64,000 nt of DNA from Serratia sp. H1w. GTDB taxonomy: Bacteria > Pseudomonadota > Gammaproteobacteria > Enterobacterales > Enterobacteriaceae. This document shows positions 7,539 through 16,300 of the stretch, one piece after another. The stretch's first letter is position 1; each line of letters starts with the position of its first letter. Made by a program: the position numbers and the translations under genes. The notes under the pieces were generated by a model, which was given only the letters and a program-made list of their open reading frames with translations, ran no database searches and was not told where the DNA came from. Where the stretch lies: assembly GCF_000633355.1 (NCBI RefSeq), contig NZ_AYMQ01000059.1, positions 17,916 to 81,915 of the forward strand. Reading direction: 5' to 3'.

Positions 7539-7603
7539 GTTTTATAACACCGTTTTCAACAGTGTAACAGTGTTACGCATAGTAAAAAAAGGAGCTGACA
7601 ACG

Positions 7604-7912
7604 ATGGCAAAAACATCAGGAACTTCTTCATCAGCATCAAGAACCTTGAAAGTACTAAAAGCACTGAAGGGTCACACCATGACTGGCCTATCCAACGGTG
7701 AACTCGCCAAAACGTTGGACGTCTCCCCAGCCAATATCAGTCGCGACCTGGCCACATTGGTAGCTGAGGGGCTAGCCATACAACTTGATAATGGTCGATA
7801 CGCACATAGCGTACAGATGCTGCAGATCGCCACGGCTCATGCCGAACATATAGCCCGCATGCAATCGCGGATGGAAGAAATCACACAGCGCATTACCGCT
7901 GGCTCTCGGTAA
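7604..7912 (+). CDS. Winged-helix (IclR/HTH-like) phage regulator
   Basis: A 102-residue protein. Residues about 12-65 form a winged helix (GLSNGELAKTLDVSPANISRDLATLVAEGLA) like the DNA-binding half of IclR regulators, without the effector-binding half. A helical tail of about 30 residues follows. A good AAGGAG ribosome site precedes the start. It lies early in the rightward arm and may act in early gene control or with the transposition proteins; this is inferred from position. Confidence 0.65.
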   Translation: MAKTSGTSSSASRTLKVLKALKGHTMTGLSNGELAKTLDVSPANISRDLATLVAEGLAIQLDNGRYAHSVQMLQIATAHAEHIARMQSRMEEITQRITAGSR

Positions 7913-7923
7913 GGATAAGACTC

Positions 7924-8877
7924 ATGGCACGTAAACCAACACCAACCTCTGAAATATTATCGGACACTCCGCTCAATCCAGACCTAGAAGCAACACAGAA
8001 CCTAATTGCGACAGTAAATAGCCAGTTTACTGATGAAAGAGACCTTGTGAACCAGCTGCTGGGGCAGGTTCAAATGGCTAGGTCTTTTTCAAAATTTGCC
8101 GACGTCGTCAGTTTAGGCAAGCTTAAACACATCAAAGAAAGTAAAATTTATCAGTCACTTAAAGGTAAGAAAGGTATTGACTTTGACGGTAATGAAATTG
8201 CCGACGTCGGCACTTGGGATGGTTTTTGCCAAGCGCTCGGACTATCACGTTCAAAAGTAGATGAAGATCTCACCAATTTAACAGCGTTCGGTGAAGACGC
8301 CTTAAAACAACTGTCCGCTGTTGGCGCTGGTTACCGCGAACTGCGCCAATTCCGTCGCCTGCCGGAAGACCAGAAAAGCGCCCTGATCGAAGTGGCCAAA
8401 GAAGGTGACAAAAACGCTTTGCTGGAACTGGCCGAAGAGATGATCGCCAAACACGCCAAAGAGAAAGAAAACCTGGCTACTGACCTGGAGATCAGCCGTC
8501 AAACCCTGGCCGAAAACAAAAAGAAACTGAGCAAGGTTCAGGATGAAAAGTCCGACCTGGAAGAAAAGCTCCTCCGCCGCGTCAAGCGTGAAACCCCAGA
8601 GACTGTTGGTGCTGAACTGACCCAGGAGGTCAATATTCTGCAGCATGCCGTGTTGGCTGACCTCACCAATCTGGAAAGCGGCTTTACCAGCCTTGTGGAC
8701 CATACCGAAAGCTCCGGCATCGCTCACGCCGGTTTTATGGCCGGGATGCTGGATGATATTGAAAACCAGATCACTGCGCTGCGCCAGCAGTTCAATCTGC
8801 CTGAGCACAAGCCGTTTGATCCACGCCCTGACTGGGTGAAGAACGGCCTGGCGAGTGAGGAGGCTGACAATGCCTAG
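7924..8877 (+). CDS. Hypothetical coiled-coil phage early protein
   Basis: A 317-residue protein I cannot assign. Residues about 60-130 may form a globular helical domain, with a helix-turn-helix-like stretch DGFCQALGLSRSKVDEDL near 98-115. Residues about 155-220 are a strong coiled coil (EEMIAKHAKEKENL to EEKLLRRVKRE), and the C-terminal 80 residues are a second helical region. The gene lies between the winged-helix regulator (11 bp gap) and two short genes leading to the transposase. A DNA-associated role in early functions is plausible but unproven. Confidence 0.65.
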   Translation: MARKPTPTSEILSDTPLNPDLEATQNLIATVNSQFTDERDLVNQLLGQVQMARSFSKFADVVSLGKLKHIKESKIYQSLKGKKGIDFDGNEIADVGTWDGFCQALGLSRSKVDEDLTNLTAFGEDALKQLSAVGAGYRELRQFRRLPEDQKSALIEVAKEGDKNALLELAEEMIAKHAKEKENLATDLEISRQTLAENKKKLSKVQDEKSDLEEKLLRRVKRETPETVGAELTQEVNILQHAVLADLTNLESGFTSLVDHTESSGIAHAGFMAGMLDDIENQITALRQQFNLPEHKPFDPRPDWVKNGLASEEADNA

Positions 8878-9076
8878 TACGACCATCGTTGATAGCGTGG
8901 AGACGCTGAACGCTGCGCTGCTATGGCATGTACCCGATATGCAGCATGGTTTCACCATCTGCACCTATCACGGTGAGATCACTATCCGGGCGGAAGATGC
9001 CCAGCCTTTTGCTGCAGCTCTGGAAAGCCTGCTGCTGCAGAAAATCAATCAAATCCAGAAGGGGCAAGCGTCATGA
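8870..9076 (+). CDS. Hypothetical small phage protein, 68 residues
   Basis: I chose the ATG at 8870 because GAGGAGG stands just upstream and the previous stop overlaps by 8 bp. The protein alternates strand-like and helix-like segments (GFTICTYHGEITI, then AAALESLLLQKINQIQK). No family recognised. Its overlaps with both neighbours show it belongs to the early operon. Confidence 0.6.
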   Translation: MPSTTIVDSVETLNAALLWHVPDMQHGFTICTYHGEITIRAEDAQPFAAALESLLLQKINQIQKGQAS

Positions 9077-9387
9077 ATTCAAACAATAAAGTTGACCAGT
9101 TGCTACAGGAATCAACCCGTGCCAACGGCAAGCGCCTGCTGTCACGGGATGAGGCGGTGAGTTTGGCTGCGGTGGTCATCACACCAAAGCGCACCCCGGC
9201 AGAACAAGCGCAACGTGACCAATTCCTGGCAGCGGTGAAAGAGGCCAAGAACTGGAGCACCATGCTCACTTTTTACACTGAGCACGAAAACTGGTCTGAG
9301 GTTGAATTCCTGCTGGGGTTGTCTGACCGCGTTTGCGAAAAGCTGCAGGAAGCCTTCGCGCACACGAACCAGATAAACGGACATTAA
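9073..9387 (+). CDS. Hypothetical phage early protein, 104 residues
   Basis: A soluble, mostly helical protein with no cysteine pairs for metal binding and no membrane segment. The ATG overlaps the previous stop by 4 bases and the transposase starts 2 bp after its stop, so expression is coupled to transposition genes. No family recognised. Confidence 0.6.
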   Translation: MNSNNKVDQLLQESTRANGKRLLSRDEAVSLAAVVITPKRTPAEQAQRDQFLAAVKEAKNWSTMLTFYTEHENWSEVEFLLGLSDRVCEKLQEAFAHTNQINGH

Positions 9388-9389
9388 CC

Positions 9390-11177
9390 ATGAGCCCAGC
9401 CCTTATCCAACGTTTAGTCGCCCTTGCAGACGCTGTCAGCGCGGCAGGTCATGGGGGCAAAGAAGCTATCTATCAGTCGGCCTGTAAGGAGTTGCAGATG
9501 TCCCGTTCAACGCTGCTGAAAAAGCTGAAGTCTGTACAGCCTGCAACCTCACGCAAAAAGCGTTCTGATGCAGGCAAGACGGCGCTGACTCGTGAAGAGG
9601 CGCTGGTGATATCCGGTGTTTGGCTTGAGTCTCGCCGTAACAATGACAAACGCTTGTATAGCCTGGAGAACGTGATCAACCACCTGCGTACCAACGGTAT
9701 GATTGTCGCTGGCCGCATTGATGAAGAGACAGGGGAATTTATGCCTTTGTCAGTTGATGCCATCAGCAAAGCCCTGAAGGGCTACCGCTTGCACTATGAT
9801 CAGTTGCAGAATCCGGCACCTGCGCTGGAGTTGGCCAGCCTGCATCCTAACCACGTCTGGCAGGTCGATGCCTCGCTGTGTGTGTTGTATTACCTCAAGA
9901 ATCCCAACAAAAAGACCAAGGGGGATACTGGATTGCGGGTCATGGACAGGGAGGAGTACAACAAAAACAAACCCAAGAATCTGGATCGTGTTGTCAATGA
10001 CCGCGTGTGGTCATTTGAATTGATTGACCACACCACTAACTGGATTTATGTCGAGTACCACTTCGGTGGCGAAAGCGCCGAGAACTTTTTGACGGTGATG
10101 ATCAACGCCATGCAAGAGCGTGGTGGTGCTGACGTTCTCCACGGTGTACCTAAAATTCTGTATACCGACCCTGGCTCTGCGCTGGTCTCTGCCAGCCTGA
10201 TCAATATGTGCCAGACGCTGGGAATTCAGTGCATTCAGCACAAGGCCCGCAATGCTCGCGCCACTGGGGCAGTCGAAAAGGCGCGTGACATTATCGAGTG
10301 TGATTTTGAAGCGGGTTTGCGGTTCGTCCGAGTCGATAACATAGATCAACTCAACAGCTTCGCCCGTTTGTGGCGCATGAACTACAACCGCACCAAGGTT
10401 CACAGCCGCTATGGCATGCCCCGTACCGATGCCTGGCTGAAGATTTCTGCCGAGCAGTTGGTGAAAGCGCCGCCTGTTGAGGTCTTCCAGGAGTTGGCCA
10501 TCAGCGCCCCGAAAGAATGCAAGGTTACCGCCCAGTTGCGTGTCAATTTCCGGGCCAAATCTTTCTGCGTCAAAGATATCCCCGGTGCCTGTGTTGGCGA
10601 CCTGCTGAACGTGAGTCGCAACCCTTGGCACGAGGATGAGGCTCGAGTGGTTATGACTGGCGAGGATGGTTTTGCGACCTATTACCCCATTTATGCCATT
10701 GCCAAAGACGACTGGGGCTACTCCGTTAACGCCTCTGTTATCGGCCAAGAGTATGGCCAGATACAGGACACCGACGCCCAGCGCAACCGCACCGAGGTTG
10801 AGCAACTTGTTTACGGCACCAACAGCCAGGAAGAGACCGACGCGGCCCGCAAGGCCAAAGCGCTGCCATTCGGTGGCCGGTTCAACCCCTACATGGAGAT
10901 GGAGCAGGCCCAGCACCCTGAATACCTGCCAAAACGTGGCCAGGAAACTCAAGTACGCGCTCCACGTATGGAAGAACGCCCACTAACGCATGTTGAAGCC
11001 GCCAAACAGCTGCGTGAGCGGTTTACCGCTCAGGGGCTGGAGTGGCACAAACAGTATTACAGCCAGATCGTTGAACGGTTCCCTGACGGTGTTCCTGCTG
11101 AGGAACTAGAGACACTGGCCAGCGACCTGCAGGCAAAGCAACAGCGCGGTGGTTTTCGCGTCGTCAACGGTCAGTAA
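9390..11177 (+). CDS. tnpA: Transposase TnpA (DDE, BcepMu / Tn552-like)
   Basis: A 595-residue DDE transposase that would cut and join phage ends during integration and replicative transposition. An N-terminal helix-turn-helix region (about 1-60) is followed by the catalytic core, whose likely triad is Asp160 (HVWQVDAS), Asp260 (LYTDPGS) and Glu296 (GAVEKARD). This gives the classical 35-residue D-E spacing. A C-terminal extension (about 380-595) includes a Mu-type beta-barrel-like region and tail. I use the ATG at 9390, right after the previous stop; an in-frame ATG 57 bp upstream lies inside that gene. TnpB follows after 9 bp. Confidence 0.9.
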   Translation: MSPALIQRLVALADAVSAAGHGGKEAIYQSACKELQMSRSTLLKKLKSVQPATSRKKRSDAGKTALTREEALVISGVWLESRRNNDKRLYSLENVINHLRTNGMIVAGRIDEETGEFMPLSVDAISKALKGYRLHYDQLQNPAPALELASLHPNHVWQVDASLCVLYYLKNPNKKTKGDTGLRVMDREEYNKNKPKNLDRVVNDRVWSFELIDHTTNWIYVEYHFGGESAENFLTVMINAMQERGGADVLHGVPKILYTDPGSALVSASLINMCQTLGIQCIQHKARNARATGAVEKARDIIECDFEAGLRFVRVDNIDQLNSFARLWRMNYNRTKVHSRYGMPRTDAWLKISAEQLVKAPPVEVFQELAISAPKECKVTAQLRVNFRAKSFCVKDIPGACVGDLLNVSRNPWHEDEARVVMTGEDGFATYYPIYAIAKDDWGYSVNASVIGQEYGQIQDTDAQRNRTEVEQLVYGTNSQEETDAARKAKALPFGGRFNPYMEMEQAQHPEYLPKRGQETQVRAPRMEERPLTHVEAAKQLRERFTAQGLEWHKQYYSQIVERFPDGVPAEELETLASDLQAKQQRGGFRVVNGQ

Positions 11178-11186
11178 GGGGGGAGC

Positions 11187-12350
11187 ATGCTGGTACTCAA
11201 GAGTTTAATGCAGGCCCACGGTATTGAGCAGAGCGCCATCGCGGCAGTCGCGCGGGTGTCTCAGCCAACGATATCTCAACTGGTTAATCATGCCGTCTGG
11301 CCTAAGCGTCGCACGGCGGAAATCCGCCAGTCTATCAGTGATTATTTAACAGGACGCGGCATAGATGCAGTGGCCGCTTTTGAAGTGGTGCGGGCAGCGG
11401 AGACCACCCGCACCGATGTCTCGCAACAGGCAAATGAAGAAGGAGACGACAATATGTTACTCGCAAAACAGGTGTTACTACCAGCGACCAAAAAGCATTT
11501 TGGTTTATTCCGCGACCCGTTCGCCGATGATGCCCTGCAGAGTGCCGATGATGTGTTTACCACACCAGACATTCGTTATGTGCGTGAAGCCTTATTGCAG
11601 ACCGCCAAGCATGGCGGGTTTGTGGCGATAATTGGCGAGTCAGGTTCGGGCAAATCCACCCTGCGCCGCGACCTGATTGACCGTATCAACAGCGAACGAG
11701 CGCCAGTAGTGGTGATTGAACCGCACATTATTGCCATGGAGGACAATGACAAAAAAGGGAAAACCCTGAAAGCGGCATCCATTGCCGAAGCCATCATTAA
11801 TACCCTGGCCCCGCTGGAAGGCATCAAACAAAGCCAGGAGGCACGGTACCGCCAGCTACACCGGGTACTCAAAGACAGCAGCAACGCCGGGTATAGCCAC
11901 GTTCTGATCATCGAAGAGGCCCACTCCCTGCCGCTGCCCACGTTGAAGCACCTGAAACGCTTCTACGAACTGGAGAACGGCTTCAAAAAACTGCTCAGTA
12001 TTGTGTTGATTGGCCAGCCAGAACTGGCTGACAAGCTGTCTGAACGTAGCATGGAAGTGCGCGAGGTCGTCCAGCGGTGCGAGGTCGTCAACTTACCGCC
12101 GCTGGGTATGCATCTGGAGGCGTTTTTGAAGTTCAAGTTTGAGCGCCTGGGCAAGCCGCTTGCCGACGTTCTCGACGCCAGCGCTATCGATGCCATCAAG
12201 GCCAGATTGAGCCACGATCTGGGTGGTAAAAGAGGGGTGATCAGCCTGCTGTATCCGCTGGCCATCAGTAATCTGACCATCGCAGCAATGAACCTGGCGG
12301 AAAAACTCGGTGTGCCGGTGGTCAATGCTGACGTTATTAAGGGGCTGTAG
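11187..12350 (+). CDS. tnpB: Transposition ATPase TnpB (MuB-like AAA+)
   Basis: A 387-residue protein with an N-terminal HTH (about residues 10-35, QSAIAAVARVSQPTISQLV) as in MuB, and an AAA+ ATPase core. Walker A is GESGSGKST (150-158) and Walker B VLIIEEAH (239-246); a sensor-like IGQPEL follows. MuB-type ATPases coat target DNA, activate the transposase and give target immunity. The ribosome site GGGGGGAG lies just upstream. It directly follows tnpA. Confidence 0.88.
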   Translation: MLVLKSLMQAHGIEQSAIAAVARVSQPTISQLVNHAVWPKRRTAEIRQSISDYLTGRGIDAVAAFEVVRAAETTRTDVSQQANEEGDDNMLLAKQVLLPATKKHFGLFRDPFADDALQSADDVFTTPDIRYVREALLQTAKHGGFVAIIGESGSGKSTLRRDLIDRINSERAPVVVIEPHIIAMEDNDKKGKTLKAASIAEAIINTLAPLEGIKQSQEARYRQLHRVLKDSSNAGYSHVLIIEEAHSLPLPTLKHLKRFYELENGFKKLLSIVLIGQPELADKLSERSMEVREVVQRCEVVNLPPLGMHLEAFLKFKFERLGKPLADVLDASAIDAIKARLSHDLGGKRGVISLLYPLAISNLTIAAMNLAEKLGVPVVNADVIKGL

Positions 12351-12635
12351 ATGAAATACATCATGCTGCGCGTAGATAAGCCGATGGCCAGGGAAATACC
12401 GATTATTTTCCCTGATAACCTGGTACATGCGGATGTCGTCAATGCGATGCGGATGCTGGTTGCGTACCCAGGAATAGCGGATGCAACAGTCGTCTCTGCT
12501 GGGTATTGCAATCTCAACCTCAGCACTGAATGTTACGGCAAATCAGAGACCCTGGGTATTAGCTCTCGTGAGTCGGATGACAGCATTGTTATTAATACCT
12601 ATGACTATACACACGGCCTTTTATTTACGGATTAA
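12351..12635 (+). CDS. Hypothetical phage protein, 94 residues
   Basis: It begins at the base after the tnpB stop. The protein has no recognised domain, one or two cysteines and no membrane segment. Part of the early operon; function unknown. Confidence 0.55.
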   Translation: MKYIMLRVDKPMAREIPIIFPDNLVHADVVNAMRMLVAYPGIADATVVSAGYCNLNLSTECYGKSETLGISSRESDDSIVINTYDYTHGLLFTD

Positions 12636-12650
12636 TGGAGGCGTTTCGCT

Positions 12651-12944
12651 ATGAATATGAGTCAAAACCTCACGGTCAATATTAATAGCATGTCAATTCA
12701 GATGGCGTTAGGTAGTGCAAGCCATGCTCTGACGGCAATGACCGCCATCGGGTTTACGGTTATCAGGATTGATATCGTTCAGCACAGCCGCCCAACGTTG
12801 GTTGTCCAGGCTGACAGTAATACGCTGCAATTGGTTAAAGACGGTAAGGCTGTGCTCTACTGTCATGGTTCTGATGACAACGGCCCTTTTAAAAAGTATC
12901 AGTGCCAAATGGGTAATTGTCGGATTGTTTGGGAGGAGCGGTAA
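12651..12944 (+). CDS. Hypothetical phage protein, 97 residues
   Basis: A GGAGG site precedes the ATG at 12651. Residues about 45-97 have an alternating strand pattern ending in a CHG...CQMGNC segment whose three cysteines and histidine could bind metal. No family recognised. Its stop shares bases with the next start (TAATG). Confidence 0.55.
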   Translation: MNMSQNLTVNINSMSIQMALGSASHALTAMTAIGFTVIRIDIVQHSRPTLVVQADSNTLQLVKDGKAVLYCHGSDDNGPFKKYQCQMGNCRIVWEER

Positions 12945-13177
12945 TGACTGAAAAAGTGAAAGTCAGCATCAGCGCTAATCAGCATATCCATTTAGATAAA
13001 ACCGTCGAGATGGATAAGGCCGACTTTGAAAAATATCAGCGCATCTGTGCAGAAGGTATCGATCTGGATAGCCTTATCGGTGAAATAACCTGTAAATATG
13101 GTCTTGGTGTTCAAGATTGCTGCTATGAAAACGACCCAGAAGACATCACGTTCGAGTTAGTACCACAAACCAAGTAA
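12944..13177 (+). CDS. Hypothetical acidic phage protein, 77 residues
   Basis: Started at the ATG at 12944, which overlaps the previous stop and follows GGGAGGAGCGG. The protein is acidic, with a beta-rich N-terminus (VKVSISANQHIHLDKTVEM) and a CC pair near residue 60. No family recognised. Confidence 0.55.
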   Translation: MTEKVKVSISANQHIHLDKTVEMDKADFEKYQRICAEGIDLDSLIGEITCKYGLGVQDCCYENDPEDITFELVPQTK

Positions 13178-13200
13178 CTCATAATTAGAAGGTAAGCAAA

Positions 13201-13725
13201 ATGGCTAAAGGTAAAAAGCGGCTTAAAGCTGCGGCGGCTCTGTACGTCGCTCAATCGAAAACTGAGGTAATCGATGGTATTAAAACCCTCGGTGACTTAC
13301 AGCGTCAATTAACCCGCACCGAAACAGAAATGAATGATCAGATTGCGGCGGTCACGCAATATCACTCGCCCGAGATGGAGAGGCTGAAGGCTGAAATCGC
13401 CAGCTTCCAAACGGGTCTCCAGACTTGGTGTGAGGCGAACCGCAAGGAACTGACCCAGGACGGCAAAACCAAGACCGTAAACCTGACAACGGGTGAGATC
13501 GTTTGGCGCAATCGACCACCGAGCTGCACCATTAAAGGAGTTGAATCCGTCATGGAGGCGCTGAAGAAATTAAAACTTATTCGTTTTATTCGCTCTAAGG
13601 ATGAAATTAATAAGGAAGCAATTTTAAATGAACCAGACGCGGTAAAAAACATTCCAGGCATCACGATTAATCGCGACCTGGAAGATTTTGCCATCATTCC
13701 ATTTGAGCAGGAGAGCAGCGAATGA
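13201..13725 (+). CDS. gam: Gam-like host-nuclease inhibitor
   Basis: A 174-residue protein with the Mu Gam layout. Two long antiparallel helices (about 25-85) are joined to a small beta region (TVNLTTGEIVWRNRPPS, about 95-111) and a C-terminal helical part. Mu Gam binds double-stranded DNA ends as a Ku-like dimer and protects them from RecBCD-type exonucleases. An AGAAGG site precedes the start. It lies mid early operon, as in Mu-like phages. Confidence 0.82.
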   Translation: MAKGKKRLKAAAALYVAQSKTEVIDGIKTLGDLQRQLTRTETEMNDQIAAVTQYHSPEMERLKAEIASFQTGLQTWCEANRKELTQDGKTKTVNLTTGEIVWRNRPPSCTIKGVESVMEALKKLKLIRFIRSKDEINKEAILNEPDAVKNIPGITINRDLEDFAIIPFEQESSE

Positions 13726-13907
13726 GCCTTTCTTGCAAAAGCTGTAAAAAAGAAGTCGATGATCTCGACTTTGAGCAGGCAAACATCATGCAAGGTAGCG
13801 ACGATGTCTGGTGTGTTGATGTAATCCTGAAATGCCCGCATTGCGGGCAATCCTATAACACCTTTGTACCCACTGGTGACCTGGTGGCTATCGAACCTCA
13901 AGCGTAA
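13722..13907 (+). CDS. Small zinc-ribbon phage protein
   Basis: A 61-residue protein with two CxxC knuckles (CKSC at residues 5-8 and CPHC at about 41-44), expected to bind one zinc ion. It overlaps the gam stop by 4 bases. Function unknown; small zinc-ribbon proteins are common in early operons of such phages. Confidence 0.6.
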   Translation: MSLSCKSCKKEVDDLDFEQANIMQGSDDVWCVDVILKCPHCGQSYNTFVPTGDLVAIEPQA

Positions 13908-13977
13908 TTTAATCATGGCGCAAACCTGCTTTGTATGATTTGCGCCAAATCCAGTTTATTCGAATTGGAGTCATATC

Positions 13978-14070
13978 ATGAATGTTTCACGCAGAGCTAC
14001 ATGGAGTAGCATCCTCATATTCTGTCTTTTATTTTGGTCATTACTTATTGCAGAGGTGCTTTATGGTTAA
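13978..14070 (+). CDS. Micro-protein with one membrane helix, 30 residues
   Basis: An ATG at 13978 follows TTGGAGTCATATC, a clear ribosome site (GGAG, 8 bp). The 30-residue product has a basic N-terminus (NVSRRATW) and one hydrophobic helix (SSILIFCLLFWSLLIAEVL). It fills the otherwise unexplained gap between the zinc-ribbon gene and the DUF2786 gene. Function unknown. Confidence 0.5.
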   Translation: MNVSRRATWSSILIFCLLFWSLLIAEVLYG

Positions 14071-14125
14071 TGAAATTAAAACAATTGAAATCAGCAGCAC
14101 TGATAACGAGGTGGATCATGAATAA
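14063..14125 (+). CDS. Possible 20-residue coupled micro-ORF
   Basis: It starts at 14063 after GCAGAGG, overlaps the membrane micro-ORF by 8 bp and overlaps the next gene by 8 bp. It may encode a peptide or merely couple translation to the DUF2786 gene. Support is limited to the ribosome site and overlaps. Confidence 0.3.
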   Translation: MVNEIKTIEISSTDNEVDHE

Positions 14126-14816
14126 CGAAAAGTACCTTGCTAAAATTAAAAAACTGCTGAATTTAGCCAGGCGCAGCACCAATCAGAACGAGGCGGCTAA
14201 TGCCATTAGTCAGGCTCAAAACCTGATGCGGGCGCATAACCTGACTGAAACCGATGTTGATTTAATGGATATCGATGAATTCAGCAGCCAGGGTGCACCG
14301 ACGAATGCGGTAAAAATCCCCGGCTATGCCGCCTCCTTGGCCAATATGATTTGCAGTGCGTTTGGCGTGCGCTGTTATCACACCTATAACGTCTCGCGCC
14401 GGGTGGTTGTTTTCTATGGCCCGAATGAACGCCCGCAAATAGCGGCATACGGTTTTGATGTGCTTTCCCGACAGTTAATGAAAGCCCGTAGCGAGTTCAG
14501 TGCCTCACAGCGCAAAAGCATCAAACGCAGCACCAAGATCAACCGTGCTGACCAGTTCTGCGAAGGTTGGGTGCTGGGTGCGCAACGGGTTATTGAAAAT
14601 TTCATTGTCAGCGAGCCTGAAACAACGTTGATGACAGCCTATTACAACCGGCTAAAGAGCGAGTTTGAGCATAAAACCCTTGACCCCAGAACGGCAAAAA
14701 AATGTCGAGGGGATGATATTGCCAAATCTGCCGGGTACCAGGCTGGCCAGGAAGCTAAGTTGCACCATGCCGTTGATGGTTCTCAGCAAGAATATGCACA
14801 GATCGGGAGGCAATAA
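14118..14816 (+). CDS. DUF2786 domain protein
   Basis: A 232-residue protein started at the ATG at 14118, after GAGGTG. The first 40 residues (EKYLAKIKKLLNLARRST.NQNEAANAISQAQNLM) are the DUF2786 motif. A DUF7168-like domain (about 60-180) often follows it in phage proteins. The biochemical function is unknown. The DNA-binding-like N-terminus and early operon position point to a nucleic-acid role, as inference. Confidence 0.75.
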   Translation: MNNEKYLAKIKKLLNLARRSTNQNEAANAISQAQNLMRAHNLTETDVDLMDIDEFSSQGAPTNAVKIPGYAASLANMICSAFGVRCYHTYNVSRRVVVFYGPNERPQIAAYGFDVLSRQLMKARSEFSASQRKSIKRSTKINRADQFCEGWVLGAQRVIENFIVSEPETTLMTAYYNRLKSEFEHKTLDPRTAKKCRGDDIAKSAGYQAGQEAKLHHAVDGSQQEYAQIGRQ

Positions 14817-14819
14817 GTC

Positions 14820-15578
14820 ATGAGATTCAAATTTAATCCACTAACATTTGAGCAGAAACTCGCCCTTCGTAGATCTGCAGAGGATTCTCTTAATGCAATG
14901 AATCCTCTCTGGGGGGAATTTCGTAAGGCAGCTACTGCACCAGCCATCATTTCATTGTTGGATTCGCTAGATGAGCAGGCACAAGAGCTGCATAAGGCAA
15001 AAATGGCTTTGGCCGATGCTGGTTGCGTGCTTGTCGAATGGAAGCAGCGCACAGAAGCAGCAGAGCAACTTTCTCAACAACTGCGACTGACCATCGACTC
15101 AATTCAGAGCCCAATAGCTCATGGCCAGGAACGTATTACAGAACTGGAGGGATTAGCTACCGATTTAGCAGCGAAATTACAAAAAACTCAGGACTCGCTG
15201 AAGTATGCATTGCTTATGCTCAGTGAAACCAAAATGTGTAACACAGAACCTGGTCAGAACCCCGCCATCGCTGCTGTTGTTGATGAACGTTTACGGCAAG
15301 TTAACGTTAAAGGCTGGACTCCAGAGCACGACGACGAGCATGTTAACGACGAAATAGCCGCGTTTGCTGCACTTTACGCCATGCCTGAAGCCTGTCGAGA
15401 TTGGTCAGCGGAAGAAACAGGCTACGGCGAAAATTGGGCGGAAGCGATCTGCCCGAACGGCTGGGCTGCAAAATTTGGCGACCGCCGTCGTGAACTGGTT
15501 AAAGCAGGTGCGCTTATCCTTGCCGAAATTGAACGTTTAGACCGTGTAAGCAATGAAAAAGGTGAAAATCATGAGTAA
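14820..15578 (+). CDS. Phage protein: coiled coil plus lambdoid-type C-terminal domain
   Basis: A 252-residue protein. Residues about 10-140 are mostly coiled coil. The C-terminal part carries a pattern (DERLRQVNVKGWTPEHDD, then RRRELVKAGALILAEIERLDR) that I know from proteins of lambdoid and related enterobacterial phages (Ea22/Eae-like and MazG-neighbouring proteins). The exact function of that domain is not known to me; some relatives are treated as nucleotide-hydrolase-like. Its presence suggests exchange with lambdoid phages. Confidence 0.65.
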   Translation: MRFKFNPLTFEQKLALRRSAEDSLNAMNPLWGEFRKAATAPAIISLLDSLDEQAQELHKAKMALADAGCVLVEWKQRTEAAEQLSQQLRLTIDSIQSPIAHGQERITELEGLATDLAAKLQKTQDSLKYALLMLSETKMCNTEPGQNPAIAAVVDERLRQVNVKGWTPEHDDEHVNDEIAAFAALYAMPEACRDWSAEETGYGENWAEAICPNGWAAKFGDRRRELVKAGALILAEIERLDRVSNEKGENHE

Positions 15579-15885
15579 GGTCACTTTTGTTGTCGATTTT
15601 CCCGATGGGCAAACTCCAACTGTTAGTGCTGGCATGGAAATTTTAGGCGGTCGTCTATGTTCGGTTGCCTGGTCAGATGCTACAACCGCCACAGCTATCG
15701 AATGGAACATTAATGATATTGAACCACCAATGCTCACTCGATTGCTCGTTACCACTATTGACGGGTATGTCGATGTTGATACCTGCTCATCTATTAGCGG
15801 CTGGTATCACAATGAAGAGGATGTGATTGCCTGGTCACACTTACCAGAACCCTATACTGCCCCTGATGGCGGGGAGGACTCATGA
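15571..15885 (+). CDS. DUF551-like small phage protein
   Basis: Started at the ATG at 15571 (AAGGTG upstream), 104 residues. The end, with VIAWSHLPEPY, resembles the tryptophan-and-proline signature of DUF551 proteins. These are common early-region orphans of enterobacterial phages. It overlaps its upstream neighbour by 8 bp and its stop overlaps the gemA start by 4 bp. Function unknown. Confidence 0.55.
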   Translation: MSKVTFVVDFPDGQTPTVSAGMEILGGRLCSVAWSDATTATAIEWNINDIEPPMLTRLLVTTIDGYVDVDTCSSISGWYHNEEDVIAWSHLPEPYTAPDGGEDS

Positions 15886-16289
15886 ACCGGGCTAAAACCA
15901 TCCAGTTGATACATATTGCCCGAAACAAACTGGAAGTATCCGACGATGCCTACCGCGTGATGCTGCAGAACCTGACCGGCAAAGACTCATGCAGCAAGAT
16001 GGATGATAGGCAACTGGCCAACGTTCTCGCCCACCTGCGTGGTCGCGGGTTCAAGATTTCAGGTAAGTCTCGGGAAGTACCTATGGCTGACTTCCCTATG
16101 GGCCGCAAAATCTGGGTGCTGTGGCAAGATTTGGCTAAGGCTGGACTCGTAAGGGATAAGTCGCAGAAAGCCCTTGATGCCTGGCTGCTGCGGGAGACTG
16201 GCGTGGCTCAGTTAGTCTGGCTGCAAAAAGAGCCAGACAAGGCCCACCAGGCTATTGAGAAGCTTAAGCAGTGGTTGAGCCGTAAGTAG
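15882..16289 (+). CDS. gemA: GemA-like regulator (Mu gp16, DUF1018)
   Basis: A 135-residue protein with the GemA N-terminal signature (IQLIHIARNKLEVSDDAYR, about residues 7-25). A conserved helical region and a RGRGFK segment in the middle follow. In Mu, GemA influences host gene expression and DNA supercoiling early in lytic growth. It directly precedes mor, the same order as in Mu (gp16-gp17). Confidence 0.8.
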   Translation: MNRAKTIQLIHIARNKLEVSDDAYRVMLQNLTGKDSCSKMDDRQLANVLAHLRGRGFKISGKSREVPMADFPMGRKIWVLWQDLAKAGLVRDKSQKALDAWLLRETGVAQLVWLQKEPDKAHQAIEKLKQWLSRK

Positions 16290-16300
16290 GCGAGGTCAGT

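Noticed and set aside
10011..10952. 313-residue leftward frame inside tnpA
   Set aside because: Antisense to an intact DDE transposase with catalytic residues in the right spacing.
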